A stretch of 64,000 bases of DNA from Parapristionchus giblindavisi (taxonomy: Eukaryota; Nematoda; Chromadorea; Rhabditida; Diplogasteridae): assembly GCA_943737045.1 (NCBI GenBank), contig CALSFV010000347.1, positions 62,001-126,000 on the forward strand, written 5' to 3'. The stretch's first letter is position 1; the number at the start of each line of letters is the position of its first letter. A program made the translations under genes and the position numbers. Below are positions 37,865 through 51,800 of this stretch, piece after piece. A model generated the notes under the pieces. That model ran no database searches, was not told the DNA's origin, and saw nothing but the letters and a program-made list of their open reading frames with translations.

Positions 37865-38830
37865 ATAGTCTTCCGTGACGAGAGTGATCTCGTCTCTTCT
37901 AGGTCCCTTCCTATCTCTCGTCTATTCCTCTATCTCTCTTGCACTCTCCTCATTTGACACACTCTCTAGTCTCTTGCACTCTCCTCATTGCACACACTCT
38001 CTAGTCTGTCTGGATCACAGCCCCTCCCTCCCCGCACTCACAATTCATTCTTCTATTGCCATTCATTCCTCCATCCATTGCTATCGTCGTAGATGTCGTC
38101 AGTTTATCTTTGATCTTTGATCTTTAATCGACTGAATCTCTCACATATCTTTTATGCTTCATGGGATGTATTTATGATTCAATCTGTCTTATTTGCCTTT
38201 GTTATAGTCATTATAGTCCCTCTCAATGTGATCGCTGTTGACGTCGTCGACGATGAACGAGGATACTGTACGTGGTAGATGAATATCGATTGATGTGGAG
38301 AGGATACGGTAGCTGGTAGATGAATATTGATTGATGTGGAGAGGATCAATGACAGGTTAGGAGAGTTATTCATTAATTGAAAGAATTTTTGTTTGCATCT
38401 AGCATTGCTTCTTGATCTTTGAACTCAGCTTGTTTTATGGTCTTTCTATGCTCTAATCTAATCTATCATCGAATACTTTCCCTCATTGTGCGTTTATGTT
38501 ATGGTGGATGAGTTATGATCTGAACTATTGAGTTTTCATTTCATTTCGTCATCTTTCATATCATTTTGCACACTCACCTACAGTAGTTATTGAATCTCCC
38601 TCTGATAAATTATTGATTGATTATGGAATGATTGTTGATCAACTAATCAGCGACACAATTGCCATTAGGCCAATAAGTGATTGCTTACATCTCATCCACT
38701 CGATGCATCCTCAACTTTGAAGTGGAATCTATCGAGGGAACGATGGCCGTTAATCTGCCTCCTCCACCAAGTGATCGAATGTGGTGAGATTAGGGAAGGG
38801 CTACGGTAGTAGTGGGGTACGGTAACCACC
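37865..38830. repeat. Duplicated spacer block, copy 1
   Basis: This block matches about 40,985-42,190 (shared: gtctgtctggatcacagccc; cactctctagtctcttgcac). A minus-strand exon-like piece at ~38,693-38,780 reads RSLGGGGRLTAIVPSIDS and has a good donor (gtaagc) but no acceptor. Its copy at ~42,085-42,175 has a stop after VPSFDSIRR. I do not call it a gene. Confidence 0.75.
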
Positions 38831-38869
38831 CGAATATGGGGGAGTATGACAAAACCGCAACGACAAAAC

Positions 38870-39580
38870 CGCAAACGACAAAATCGCAACTCGAAATAAC
38901 TTCGGCCAGAGTTGTCCAATCATGGTCAGCTCGGACTTTTTGAACTCCTGAGGCTCAGGGCTATCACGTAACAAGTTGATCTTTGATCTTTGGCATCTCT
39001 ACGACAAAACCGCAACTCGCAATAACTTCAGCCAGAGTTGTCCAATCATGGTCAGCTTGGATTTTTTGAACTCCTGAGGCTCAGGGCTATCACGTAACCA
39101 TTTGATCTTTGATCTTTGGCCCCTCAACGACAAAACCGCAACTCGCAATAACTTCGACCAGAGTTGTCCAATCATGGTCAGCTTGGATTTTTTGAACTCC
39201 TGAGGCTCAGGGCTATCACGTAACCATTTGTTCTTTGATCTTTGGCCCCTCAGCGACAAAACTGCAACTCGCAATAACTTCGACCAGAGTTGTCCAATCA
39301 TGGTCAGCTTGGACTTTTTGAACTCCTGAGGCTCAGGGCTATCACGTAACCATTTGATCTTTGATCTTTGGCCCCTCAACGACAAAATCGCAACTCGCAA
39401 TAACTTCGGCCACAGTTGTCCAATCATGGTCATCTTGGACTTTTTGAACTCCTGAGCCTAAGGGCTATCACGTCAATAATTGATCTTTGATCTCTGGCCT
39501 CTCAACGACAAAACCGCAACTCGAGCTATCTCCGCTCAGAGTGATCCTATACACTTCTGGATGGGCTCATACGAAACCTC
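38870..39580. repeat. 126-bp tandem satellite
   Basis: Five units begin near 39,002, 39,127, 39,253, 39,379 and 39,507, plus a partial one at 38,877. Each contains gagttgtccaatcatggtca and ctgaggctcagggctatcac. As 126 is divisible by three, the minus strand reads as a 144-codon open frame of 42-residue repeats (TMIGQLWPKLLRVA, SPEPQEFKKSKL). I treat this as satellite, not protein. An inverted partial array lies at 40,500-40,830. Confidence 0.9.
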
Positions 39581-39589
39581 AGGACCTGC

Positions 39590-40435
39590 GCCACCCCGCA
39601 TTGTAAACTATAGTAATCTACCGTAACCCGGTTCGGTGGGTCAGACCAAGTGCGATGGGTCAGATTTAACTAAAAGTTGTCGGAACACCTACTACGTGTG
39701 CGATATCATTATGAGTTATTGTAAACTACCGTAATCTACCGTGACCCGGTTCGGTGGGTCAGATCAAGTGCGATGGGTCAGATTTCACTAAAAATTGTCG
39801 GAATGCCCACTACGTGTGCGATATCATTATGAGTTATTGTAAACTACCGTTATCTACCGTAACCCGGTTCGGTCGGTCAGATCAAGTGCGATGGGTCAGA
39901 TTACACAAAACTTTGTCGGAATAGCCACTGCGTGTGCGATATCATTATGAGTTATTGTAGCAGCTATTTCGACAATTTTTAGTGAAATCTGACTCACCGC
40001 ACTTGATCTGACCCACCGAACCGGGTTACGGTAGATTACGGTAGTTTTTAATAATAATAATATTATTATTATTAAAAATATCTCATAATCATACCACGAA
40101 CATATTAACCATTTTAACACTTTATAGTGAAATCTGACCCATCGCGCTTGATCTGACCCACCGAACCGGGTTACGGTAGATTACGGTAGTTTACAATATG
40201 TTATAATGATATATCACACGTAGTGGGTATTTCGACAATTATCACTGAAATCTGACCCGTCGCACTTCATCTGACCCACCGAACTGGGTTACGGTAGACT
40301 ACGGTAGTTTACAATAATTCATAATCATACCACGTACACAGTAACTATTTGGACACGTTTTAGTGAATTCTGACCCATCGCACTTGATCTGACCCACCGA
40401 ACCGGATTACGGTAGATTACGGTAGTTTACAATGA
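39590..40435. repeat. Palindromic core of ~120-bp units
   Basis: Units with cggttcggtgggtcagatca run one way to ~39,970. The same units run the other way from there to ~40,430, around an AAT/ATT block at 40,050-40,078. Together with the flanking 126-bp arrays they form a palindrome of about 2 kb (38,870-40,980). Confidence 0.85.
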
Positions 40436-40984
40436 GGGATGGCGCAGGTCCTGAGGTTTCGTATGAGCCCATCCAGAAGTGTCTAGGATCACTCTGAGCG
40501 GAGATAGCTCGAGTTGCGGTTTTGTCGTTGAGAGGCCAGAGATCAAAGATCAATTATTGACGTGATAGCCCTGAGCCTCAGGAGGTCAAAAAGTCTAATC
40601 TGACCATGATTGGACAACTCTGGCCGAAGTTATTGCGAGTTGCGATTTTGTCGTTGAGGGGCCAAAGATCAAAGATCAAATGGTTACGTGATAGCCCTGA
40701 GCCTCAGGAGTTCGAAAAGTCCAAGCTGACCATGAGTGGACAACTCTGGCCGAAGTTATTGCGAGTTGCGATTTTGTCGTTTGCGGTTTTGTCGTTTGCG
40801 ATTTTGTCGTTGCGGTTTTGGCATACTCCCGAATATGGTAAATACAGGGAAGGGCTACGGTAGTAAAGGGGTACGGTAATCGCCCGAATATGGTAAGCAC
40901 ACTGAAGGGCTACGGTAGTAATGGAGTACGGTAGCCACCAATCTGTCACCTCCACCGAGTGATCGAATATGGCACTAGTAATCA

Positions 40985-42190
40985 AGATTCATTCGTGAAG
41001 AGTGTGATCTCGTCTCTTCCATGCCCTTCCTATCTCTCGTCTATTCCTCTATCTCTCTTGCACTCTCCTCATTTGACACACTCTCTAGTCTCTTGCACTC
41101 TCCTCATTTGACACACTCTCTAGTCTCTTGCACTCTCCTCATTGCACACACTCTCTAGTCTGTCTGGATCACAGCCCCTCCCTCCCCGCACTCACAATTC
41201 ATTCTTCTATTGCCATTCATTCCTCCATCCATTGCTATCGTCGTAGATGTCGTCAGTTTTTCTTTGATCTTTGATCTTTAACCGACTGAATCTCTCACAT
41301 CTTTTATACTTCATGGGATGTATTTATGATTCAATCTGTCTCGTTTCCCTTGGTAATAGTCATTATTCCACACTGCTCATCAATCATGAACTCCATAAGC
41401 CGCCATGTTCTCTAAGAAAGCGATTTGTGATTGATTCGCAGTGAAGCATAATAGATATTTTACTCCAACAAGGTTGGTTTAGCAAAATATAGCATTATAG
41501 TCCCTCCCAATGTGATCGTCGTTGACCTCATCGACGATAAACGAGGATAAGGCAGCTGTTAGATGAATATCGATTGATGTGAAGGGGAGAGGATCAATAA
41601 CAGGTTAGGAGAGTTATTGATCGATTGAAACGAGCTTTGTTTGCATCTAATATTGTTCTTGATCTCAGCTTGTTGTATGTTCTTTCTATGCGTTGTCCGC
41701 TCCGGCTTTGAAGGGCAATATTACAGTAAGTAGTGCGCAAAGAGTAACTTACTGTTTACTTACTTTTATGTTGTATATACACGAAGTAAGTTACTCTTTG
41801 CGCGCTACTTACTGTAGCATTACCCTGCTAAACCGGAGCTATCTATCATCGAATACTTTCCCTCAATGTGCATTTATGTTATGGTGGATGAGATATGATC
41901 TGAACTATTGAGGTTTCGTTTCATTTCGTCATCTTTCATATCATTTTGCGCACTCACCTGCAGTAGTTATTGTCTCTCCCTCTGAGTAATTATTGATTGA
42001 TTATTTATTGACTAATCAACGACACAGTTGCAATTAGGCCAATAGGTGATCAATCGATAATCAATCAATAGATGATTACTGACATCTCATCCACTCTTCT
42101 CATCCTTAACGTCGAATGGAATCGAACGAGGGAACGATGGCCGTTAATCTGCCACCTCCACCAAGTGATCGAATATGGTAAGCTACGGTA
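40985..42190. repeat. Duplicated spacer block, copy 2
   Basis: Direct copy of 37,865-38,830, with an added cactctctagtctcttgcac unit and the inserted hairpin element at 41699-41839. Confidence 0.75.
41699..41839. mobile_element. MITE-like hairpin element, 141 bp
   Basis: Imperfect inverted arms of about 55 bp (gctccgg, agtaagt, gcgcaaagagtaactta and complements) surround a ~25-bp loop. It is present in only one of the two duplicated spacer blocks at this spot, so it inserted after the duplication. Confidence 0.65.
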
Positions 42191-42370
42191 GTAGTGGGGT
42201 ACGGTATTAGCGGGGTATTGTAGTAGGGGTACGGTAGCACTGGGAAGGGATACGGTACTAGTGGGGTACACTAGTAAGGGGGTACGGTAGCACAGGGAAG
42301 GTATACGGTAGTAGTGGTGTACGGTAGCACAGGGAAGGGCTACGATAGTATTGGGGTACGGTAGCACAGA
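42180..42370. repeat. Minisatellite tacggtagtagtgggg, array 1
   Basis: Imperfect 16-17-bp units with interspersed gtagcacagggaagg. The same family forms the larger array at 53,100-53,595. Confidence 0.9.
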
Positions 42371-42808
42371 TCGATAAATGCATCATATGATTATTGATTG
42401 AATGCTACAAGGGTGAGGTTCTAGTATAAAAAAAGTTATAGAAATTGAGTTATATTTTATGAGTAAAGCATTTTCGCTACTAATAGTGTTCGAGTACTTT
42501 TTATGATAGGGTATAATAGTATGGGAAAGTGATATGATGAATGAATGAAATAAATGAATAATATATTATATCGTGTAGATACATCAATTGTTATTGTAAC
42601 CCAACCAAGCCTAACCACTTTTTATTCTTTCGTGCGAAAGCCCTCGCTGTGTTGTGTTCAGTATATACAAAATTTCTTCATATTTTATTTCACCTTTTTA
42701 TCTCTCTATGTATTTGCCACATATATAATCTCTCTGTAAGAAATGATAAATATTATTAATTATCAACTCTAAGAGTTGCATCTGATAAACTTGTCTTTCT
42801 TCTTTCGC

Positions 42809-43034
42809 TTATCTATAACAAAATGAATGTTGTCGAATAATAGAAGATGATCGATTCATATTATTCAATACATTTCTTGCCCGTGTTAAATGTTCAACAC
42901 TTGATTTCATATGAGGCCGTTTGCGAGAGAGTAGAGCAAGAGTGACTGGGGTCCGGTACATCAATTTTTCGAAAACCTGCGAGAAGGGGTTCTCAAGGGT
43001 GCTGATGACGATGGGCATGTTCATTTTGCACCTG
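42809..43034 (-). pseudogene. Terminal exon of an unrecognised gene, duplicated (copy A)
   Basis: A minus-strand frame follows acceptor gactccag and reads CKMNMPIVISTLENPFSQ, VFEKLMYRTPVTLALLS, RKRPHMKSSVEHLTRARN, then NNMNRSSSIIRQHSFCYR and a stop. An identical frame lies at 55355-55580. Composition and helix-like pattern look protein-coding, but there is no upstream exon in phase and no family is recognised. It may be a stranded exon, like the PKC exons nearby. Confidence 0.35.
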
Positions 43035-44350
43035 GAGTCACCGTTATATATATATGCAACTCAAAAATAACGAGGTTGTGATGATGAAAGATGATATAAT
43101 GAAGTTATCCATCCATGCATATGATCAGATAAACTCAATCATTTCATTTTCTCAAATAGAGGTCTACTAACATCGTGCCAATGACCATTACGGAATCCTG
43201 TTCGAGCAACCTCTTATTGAAGAGTATACATATGGAAGTGGAATGATAATATAGATCAGTAGTTCAGACTGCGCATATGGAGGATATGCTATAAATGATA
43301 GTTGAGAACGAGATATATTACAGTCACTATCATTACAAACAATTCATTTCTCCATTATTTTACTTATGAACTCATGGTTTGTTCAAAAATTGCATTAGAA
43401 AAGAACAAAAAAATCTCCGATTTTTATTTCGCAACTTTTGAACACCACAACTCAATTTCAATGTAATTATGAAATCGTTTATGCTTGATCAATCTATTGA
43501 TCACTACTGATGTGTGCATATCCATCTCAATGATTTGAACAATGAGTGAAGAATACGGTAATAAATGATCCACACTAAGTAATCACAGAAATCATCTCGA
43601 TAAACTGCAAACTAATCGATATATATATATATATATATGCATATTTGTGCTGCAATCACAAAGGAATCTTCATATGCAAATGTGACATCATCTGTCCCGT
43701 CATCATTCCTACCGTCATAATCGCACTAGAACGGTCCATACACAACAATACTGTAATGAATGATCCGCTCTCGTTACAAATTAAAGATATCTCCACGTTG
43801 TTCAATCTAACGTAAATTCACACTTTTCCGCCGAAGATTGATCCATCTTGATAAACTGCAAACTGCTGATAAAAAATCTGTTATGTAAATATATTTGATA
43901 TGTCGAGCAGAAAAGCAAGTTCACTTTGGAACGCTGCTTATAACAGATAACAGAATATAAATTGATCAGAAATCATGCTCATCAAAACAATTATTATATG
44001 AGAGAATCGAGGGATTTAAAATATGTATCACATACATCATAAGAAGAGAAGCTTATCAAGTTGCTGTTTCCATCCATTCGGAAATAATAATAATAATAAT
44101 TTAATAATAATAATCAAGATACGGGAATCTGGAAGTTACTATGCAATGCAGTCAAGAACGGATGACGATCTGCCAGAGCGAGGATTCACTTCTCACACAT
44201 TGTACACTCAATATCATCATCCTGAATGGAATAGAATATTACGGTAGGCATATCGATCGATACAGAATATATCACTGAAGGCAATCAATAAAAGGATTTT
44301 GATTACGGTATAATATTCAACAATCAATAAAGTAGAATAGATCACAGTAC

Positions 44351-44595
44351 CTGTAAGATGACATCCTTCTTGAGCACTTTGATGGCATAAACCTCATCTG
44401 ATCCTTTCTTCTCAGCTAACATAACCTAAGGGAGGAGGGGAGTTATTGATTGATTGATTGATCTTTGATCTTTGTTCCTCAACCGTACCTTTCCGAATTA
44501 ATCGTTTCCTAGTACTTTGATGGAAAGAGTATTTGGTCGATAAGAAGGAAGACTGGTAGATAGTGCTTCAACTTCTTTCACTTCTTCTAATTGCT
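44351..44595 (-). pseudogene. Novel-type protein kinase C, two kinase-domain exons with broken glycine loop (copy A)
   Basis: Exon 44489-44595 (acceptor cattcag, donor gtacgg) reads EEVKEVEALSTSLPSYRP, SIKVLGND, a TAA stop, then FGK. Exon 44351-44425 (acceptor cttag, donor gtactg) reads VMLAEKKGSDEVYAIKVL then KKDVILQ. In PKC epsilon/eta-type kinases this stretch runs from the LGKGSFGK nucleotide-binding loop to the AIKVLKKD lysine, and the match is strong. Here the loop is LGND-stop-FGK, so it cannot make a kinase. No other PKC exon is in the window. It is a two-exon genomic fragment with its intron retained. Confidence 0.88.
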
Positions 44596-45479
44596 CTGAA
44601 TGAGATCAAAGATCAAAGATTAATCAATAATTTCAAATAAGAATATTTAAAAAGAATCGTTAGAAATGAAAAATCTCTCCACTTTGTTCAATCTAAATTC
44701 TCACTTTTCCGCCGACGATTGATTCATCTTGATAAACTGCAAACTGCTGATAAAAAATATGTTATGCAAATATATTTGATATGTCTAGCAGAAAAGCAAG
44801 TTACTTTTGAAACACTGCTAATAACAGATATCAGAAACTTCATTGATTCGCCATGAAAAAAATGAAAGTGTAATGAAAGTGGTATTGAGAAGTGAATATC
44901 AACTGTAGCTATTGTTCATGAATTTAAATGAATTTAGATTATATGGGTTTTGAAAACTTTTACCAGATAGAAATTGAGCAAAGTATTTTTTGGTTAGTAT
45001 AATAATTGAGGAGGATTTCCAAACTTTTCAGTTTTCCTCATTTCTTCTAAAACTTTCCCATTCGATAAGTACTACTAGAAAATACAGAAGTAGGAGATCG
45101 TACGAAATTGCATGATGTTTTCCGTATTTTTTCAATTTTTTTACCTTTAGTGGTTTTTTTCTTGAATCACTTAAGGGAGTTTCATGGAGCCAAGAAAGAA
45201 ATATTATATGCACCAGAAATCGTGAAAATGACTGTTCCACAACAAGAGTAGGGCTCCCTATTAATCGACCAAACTAGAACAGAAATGGCATAAAAATCAC
45301 CTTGTGAAATTTGAATTCATATTGAATTATTAGCAGACGAGGGAGATTACAGATTAATACAAGGCTAGAGAATGGCACATCTCGTGTGCGAGGATCAAGA
45401 GAGAACTGATTATGAACTAGACTGATGAATATGCATATGGGATAGAAATGATCAATATAAAAATCTATACGTTGGGAAT

Positions 45480-45760
45480 GGGATAGGTACTAAACATCTT
45501 CTTTGTAAAATAGATCGTCAAACTTCTATTTGGTTGTTAAATCAATTGTTAGTGGCTGGCCACAGTTACATGATTCTTCCTGTGATTGTGGGTGTTATAT
45601 GTTGTTATCTGTTGTTATATCTGTGTTATCTGTTGTTATGGTCACTTTTGATCGGTTAACTTTAAATAAATCGATGAATAAGGAGCTCTGCAAGAGCAGA
45701 CGAAATAGAGTATTGATAAAGATTAGATTAAATCATACATTTTTGCTCAAATAAATTCAA
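45480..45760. repeat. Diverged dispersed repeat, copy near 45.5 kb
   Basis: It shares tcgtcaaacttctatttggt, gttagtggctggccacagtt and gagcagacgaaatagaat with 48,650-48,930. It lies immediately upstream of the membrane-protein gene start, so part of that gene's promoter region may be repeat-derived. Confidence 0.7.
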
Positions 45761-45829
45761 ATTGCGCACATAAACATGTAATCATGACCATTTCATTTCA
45801 CGTTATTTCGTTCTTCCACAACGGTTGAC

Positions 45830-48800
45830 ATGTTTCTACCTGTCTATACCCTCGGATTTCTTATTATCTCATCCACCTTGAAGGGTGAAAAAGTGGCTGA
45901 TAGTCCCTCTGATCAATCTGACCAACAACCTATTGCAACGACTATCACATCACAAGTTGTTAAAGGAGAGACCAAAATTTCAAATGATCAAGATGTACCC
46001 ACTGAATTATCATATGTATCTCCCAAAACTGTACAAGTGAGTTGATCTTTGATCTTTCAAATTTCTCATGTTCAATAATCTTTAGATTAATCCAAAATTT
46101 AAATTCAAATATATATTAAGTCTATCTAAGAAGGTTAAAAGTACAACAGTTCTACCAACCGACCTAACATCGGGTATCGTTTTCATTCCGGATTCTATAG
46201 ATATAGGTTTTTCCTCTGTAGATTATCATTTTTTGCGAATTCGTTTCAACAGTTTAGATGTAGGAGTCTATGAAATCTAATGGTTCCGTAATTTCAGAAA
46301 ATCATCAATTTGGATATATAATTCTTCGTTTTCTTATAATAATCGGAGTTATTGCTCTCGTTCTTTTTATACTATTCTTCTTATTCGTATTGGCCCTTGT
46401 TTATTGGTAAGTGAACATGAAATGTGTATCGAGACTTATTGTATTATTTAGGCTCCCTGAGATGATGGAGGCTCTGGATGCTGCCCTCCATCAGGAATGG
46501 TATGTTGAATAAGATATTGATTGATTTATGTTAATTATCGATTGATTTAGGCCTATGCCTCCTGATGATCCATATGTTCATTATGAAGCTAAGGTTGAGC
46601 CGAATAGTTCATCTACTATAAAAGGTACAGAGATCATTATAGAGATCACAATGAAAGACGAATTAATATTTATAGATTTCGACTCAATTGAATGAATCTT
46701 TTGTTATGAATGAATCGGACTAATTCTAATCTAATTTTATTGTAATATTTTTACTGTATATTAAATAAATAAAAAAAAAGAAAAGAGCGGAACAGGTTCT
46801 AGCTACTCTGTAAATTACTCACCTCATGGGGCAGTCTGGAAGACACCCTTCATTGAGGCTTTAAAGATTTCCCTGCGGCATGACGAAAAAGATTTGAATT
46901 TTTAAATACATTTCTCAGAAGATTATTGATTGAATCTTATATCGATTTCTCTGTGCAAAAGCATAGAGACTCTTGACAACAGTGTTCGTTCTGATATTCT
47001 GATGCTCTTGATTGTCTCGAGGGAAAAGGCACGAGCTATTTCTCAACTATAGAATCAATGCCAGATGATCAGTCAAAATGAAGAAATACATAAATGTATT
47101 GATTTGAAAGATCTCGTCAGGTGACTTTGAGTTCCTTTTTTTACAGTTTCTTGGTAATTGCAGATGAAAGATCGAAGAAATCACTAGTTACTAATCAGTT
47201 CTTGCATCATAATTACTAGGAATGCAATATGTAGTATTAGATTATCGAGTATAATTACAGTAAAGCTCGATCAATTTTTGCACATGAATCCCGCTGCATT
47301 TACGCGCATCATTTATTTCCTCGTGATCGAGGAAATATTCGGAATTTTGATCGACAATAAAGTTCGATGCTCAATAGAATATAAGAGAACCATGATCCAT
47401 GAAGAACATCAGTCATGTGACAGAAGAATGAATCGACTTTCACCGAAAAGAATGGTAAAAATGCATTCCATACAGTCATCAATAGACTATTTTGTGATCT
47501 CACTTTGACAACTCGATATCTGTTCATTCAAATATTTAACAGCTGGACAAAACTCATTTGCTTATCCGTGCCAGTGCCTATCTAGAAAATGATGTGAGTT
47601 AGTTGGAGAAGTAATGAGTGGGTTGCAACCAGACATAGTATTCGAAACATAATGTATCCCCATTCTCTTATCAACTATGTATTTTTAATAATGCAAAGTG
47701 TTCACTTTACTTTGAAATCCAGAACGACCGACCGATATAGAAAAAATAAATAAATCAATTTTAGTTCTGTCTTATAATAGAAATTGTCTTCAGTCCAGCC
47801 ATTGTCATTCCACTGATCTCTACCCTATCGAATAGAAGCTGTGATGGAATCATGATACATCCTTTTACCCATAATTATCTTCGTTGGTCAATCTAGTTGA
47901 TGCAATGCTATGTAGTGCGAAAAGAAAGAGAACAGATTTCTCCGCATTTCTTTGCAGAGCGTAAAAGGAATTTCAAATGTAAACGTGTCTTAAACCTTAT
48001 TCATCTTGAATATTTTTTACCTTCTCTTTTACCAATCTTCGATATCTCTGTTCTCGGGTGTTCGAATGGTTTGAAGTGCATGGACATCGATAAGTCCGTT
48101 GGAATACTGCAAAGATCCACTAGATTTAATTTGAACTTTGAACTTTCAGCTAACAAGGAGTCTCATTGGCATTATTCCGGTGAAAATTGATGATTAATAG
48201 CTCATTCGAAAGCCCATTTTCGTTTTAAGCAATTTCTATCCACAATGATGCGCGCTATGATGGGGTATTTCTCTACGAGCTAGTGGTGGCGCAGAGGTAT
48301 AGATGTCGCTTTCAATTTTAGCGATAAGAGAAACTTCACTGATTCTTCATGAAAAATATGAAATTGTTATTGGGAAATGAATATGAAATATAGCTGCATA
48401 TATCCATACTTTCCTTCTCACAAACATGGCACATAACGATGAAAGATCACTCAGGACTAGTCATCGTAGTCATCCACCAAAATAGAACAGAAATGTCATA
48501 AAAAATTACAATTGTGAAATTGAAATTGAAATTTGAAATTTGTGAAATTTGAATTGAAATTTGTGAAGTTTAAATTCATATTAAAAATCAGAATTTCGCA
48601 TTCTCCCTAAGTTTAATCAATGAATTACCTTGAAATATTGCTGACGAACTCACCTTTGCAAAATATATCGTCAAACTTCTATTTGGCTGCTAAAGCTATG
48701 CTCTTTGATTGTTAGTGGCTGGCCACAGTTGCATGATTCTTCCTTTGTTTAGTTGGTGATATTGTTCTTTGTTGAGCGTATTTTCACCGTGTTAACTTAA

Positions 48801-51800
48801 TCTTTGTGTTCACTTTTTTTTCGGTTTATTTTCTATAAATCGATGAATCGTGAGCCGTGCATGAGCAGACGAAATAGAATTAACAATGGATTTACATTAG
48901 ATTGAATCAGACAAATATATTCATATTGCGCATATAGATAGATATGCAATCCATACAATTTAATTCCACGTTCTTTTAATAATAATATATTTATCGCATC
49001 TTGGAGAAAAGAGACAAGAGAGATTTTTTTCATAAACAATTAAAATACATATTAAAACAAGAAGTAGCGACGATATAGGTGCAATTACTGGATTGCAACC
49101 TTTATAGAATTACTAAACACTTGAGGAGAGATTGATGTGACAATAGTTCGATCTAAATTATTCCATTTTCGGACAACACGATTTGAGAAAAATGATAGAT
49201 AGCGTGTACTAGATGAAGGGTTCATACAAATTCTAAGTTGATGACCTCGAGTAAAATTCAAAGTGTTGGAAAATATAAATATATTTCTGTATGTCATAGC
49301 GGTTGACATATCAATACTTGTTTGTGTCCTCATAATTCTTATCGTGTCCTCTATCTCCAATTTTGAAATCATTTTAATTTTTTAGATGGCCTGAAACAAA
49401 CGACAACTACCTCATCTTCACGTCGATCACCCACCGTACGCTTTTAATCTTTTATTTTCTAAAAATAATAAGATGTGTAAATTGTGGATCTGGTTAATGT
49501 TCTGCAATTAATTTAATTTAAAAAAATTAGTTGATCGACAACAGGATGAATAGGAAGCGTATCAACAACGCAAAATATATTATGAATCATCCCACCTGCC
49601 CATTCGCTTGTTAGAGACTATGCACGTGCCGATTTTGAGGCAATGTCCTCTTATCTTTCCGCAATTGACTGGTTATCTCTTTTTCGTGATTGCGATCATA
49701 TTGATGAATTATATGATATCTTCTGTTGTCATGTCCATTCTGCTATTAATTCATTTGTCCCTTATCGTGTCCCTCGTTGTACCACATCACCATATCCCCC
49801 TCATATCCGCCGTCTTATAGTCCATAGGAACTCCTTATTCACTAAGATTTCCATCCCATCTGTCCGTTATCTTTTCGATAAGGCTAGCAGTGATCTCCTC
49901 TTGCTTATAAACAAGTGGAATCGTTACTGTGAGCGTAAGAAGCTATCTCGTACTCGTGATCTTTATCGCCATATTGCGTCCCTTACTCGACCAAAGACCA
50001 AATACCCCCATACATTGATCGATTCTGCCGGAAACAAGTTAACTGATAACCATAGTAAGGCTAACCTCCTTGCTTCTGAATTTCTATCCCATTTTGTTAT
50101 TGACGATGGAATCGTTCCTGCCATGCCCACTTTCCCAATTTCCTCTCATCTATCTTATCTCACTTTCTTCCCTTTTGAAGTTTCCCGAGCCCTTCGTAAG
50201 CTTAAGCCATCTTGTTCCACTGGATTTGATGGTATACCCCAAATAATTTTCAATCGTTGTTCATCTGCTCTATCTCTCCCATTAGCAGACATTTTTAATC
50301 TTAGTTTATCATCTGGTACCGTACCCACTTCATGGAAACATTCACTTATAACTCCAATTCCTAAGCCTGGTAAAGACCCTTCCAATCCGCCCTCATACAG
50401 GCCCATATCTATATTATCCCCCGCATCAAAGACTATGGAGAGGCTTATCAAGGCCAAACTCCTCCCTTTCCTTCTTCAAAATGATGTAATTCCTGCCCAC
50501 CAACATGGTTTCCGCCCCCAAGCATCAGTTCTCACAAATCTTTTGTTGTGTCAAAATGATTGGACAAGTTCCCTCTCCCGTGGATTATCAACTGATATAT
50601 TGTATCTTGATTTCTCTAGAGCCTTCGATTGTGTGTCTCATACAAAATTGATTGCTAAATGTCGCCATTACGGTATCTCTGGTAGTCTCCTTTCTTGGCT
50701 ATCCTCATTTATTTCCAATCGTGTCTTCTCAGTTCGATTAGATAATGTCACCTCCGATGTATACCCTGTTCATTCTGGTGTCCCTCAAGGATCAGTCCTA
50801 GGACCAATTCTTTTTGTACTCTATATCGCCGACATTTCCCATTGTCTTTCTCAATATCCCGATGTTCACATCCAAGCATATGCTGACGATGTCAAAGTAT
50901 ATGTATCTTATAATAAGTCCTCTCACTGTCACAATTCGTCTCTATTTCAATTGGCTATTAACGATATTTATCGGTGGACCGTTGTAAACCAACTATCTTT
51001 GTCAGCTCCTAAATGTAATGTAATCCATATTGGCTCCCGATCACTCATATCCCAGTACTTCATAAATGATAATCCTCTCACTGTTCTTCCACTTGTTCGC
51101 GACTTAGGAGTCCAAGTCGATTCCTCCCTAAGACCTACTGCCTCCATTCATGATAGAATATCCAAAGCCCAAGTTGCCCTCCATCTTTTACTCAAGGCTG
51201 TATCTGTAAATTGCCCTTTAATTTTAGTCAAATGTTATACTACTTACGTTCTACCCCACCTCTCTTTCGCTTCATCCTTTTGGTATCCTATCACCTCAAA
51301 AGATTGTAATGCACTTGAGAAAGTTCAAAGATTATTCACTCGTATCGTCTATTATCGATGTTTCAATATTTCCTCTTATTCATCTCTTCCTTCCTATCCT
51401 GATCGATTGAGCGCACTCTCTATGAAGCCACTTAATGAAATGAGAGTAATCAGTGATCTTCTCCTTGCGAGAAAGATCCTGTATAATGAATCAATCATAC
51501 AAAGAGAACAAATGTTTTCTTTCGACTTATCTCGTTCTCGTACATATACTTTTGGAATGCATATTGAATTCACCAAAAACAACATACGTTATAATTCATT
51601 CCCATTGAGAGTCAGTCGTTGGCTGAATCAATTACCACCTAGTATACATAATGCCCACTCTTTTGCTGACTTCAAGAGAAAACTTGTTACAAGTGAATAC
51701 CCTTCCATTTTCGCGGCCTGAACTTTGATCCCTCACAGTTCCCCCATAGCACCTACCATTACCCAATTGTGTCTCCATTGTGACGTGTCGTCTTGGTCAT

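Larger units (their letters stand above)
42366..45327. repeat. Segmental duplication, copy A (intact)
   Basis: This matches 53,590-61,989 almost base for base, but copy B carries two insertions (53,640-54,963 and 56,386-61,020) and lacks A's 43,840-44,357. The two copies flank the plus-strand gene at 45,830-52,660. Within A, a ~150-bp motif (tgataaactgcaaactgctg) occurs twice (43,850 and 44,724). Confidence 0.92.

Noticed and set aside
38999..39433. 144-codon open frame with 42-residue repeats
   Set aside because: Open only because the satellite unit (126 bp) is divisible by three; it is mirrored in a palindrome and has no start or splice context.
48280..48330. tRNA-like start (gtggcgcagaggtatag)
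   Set aside because: No matching T-arm follows and the anticodon loop would have nine bases.
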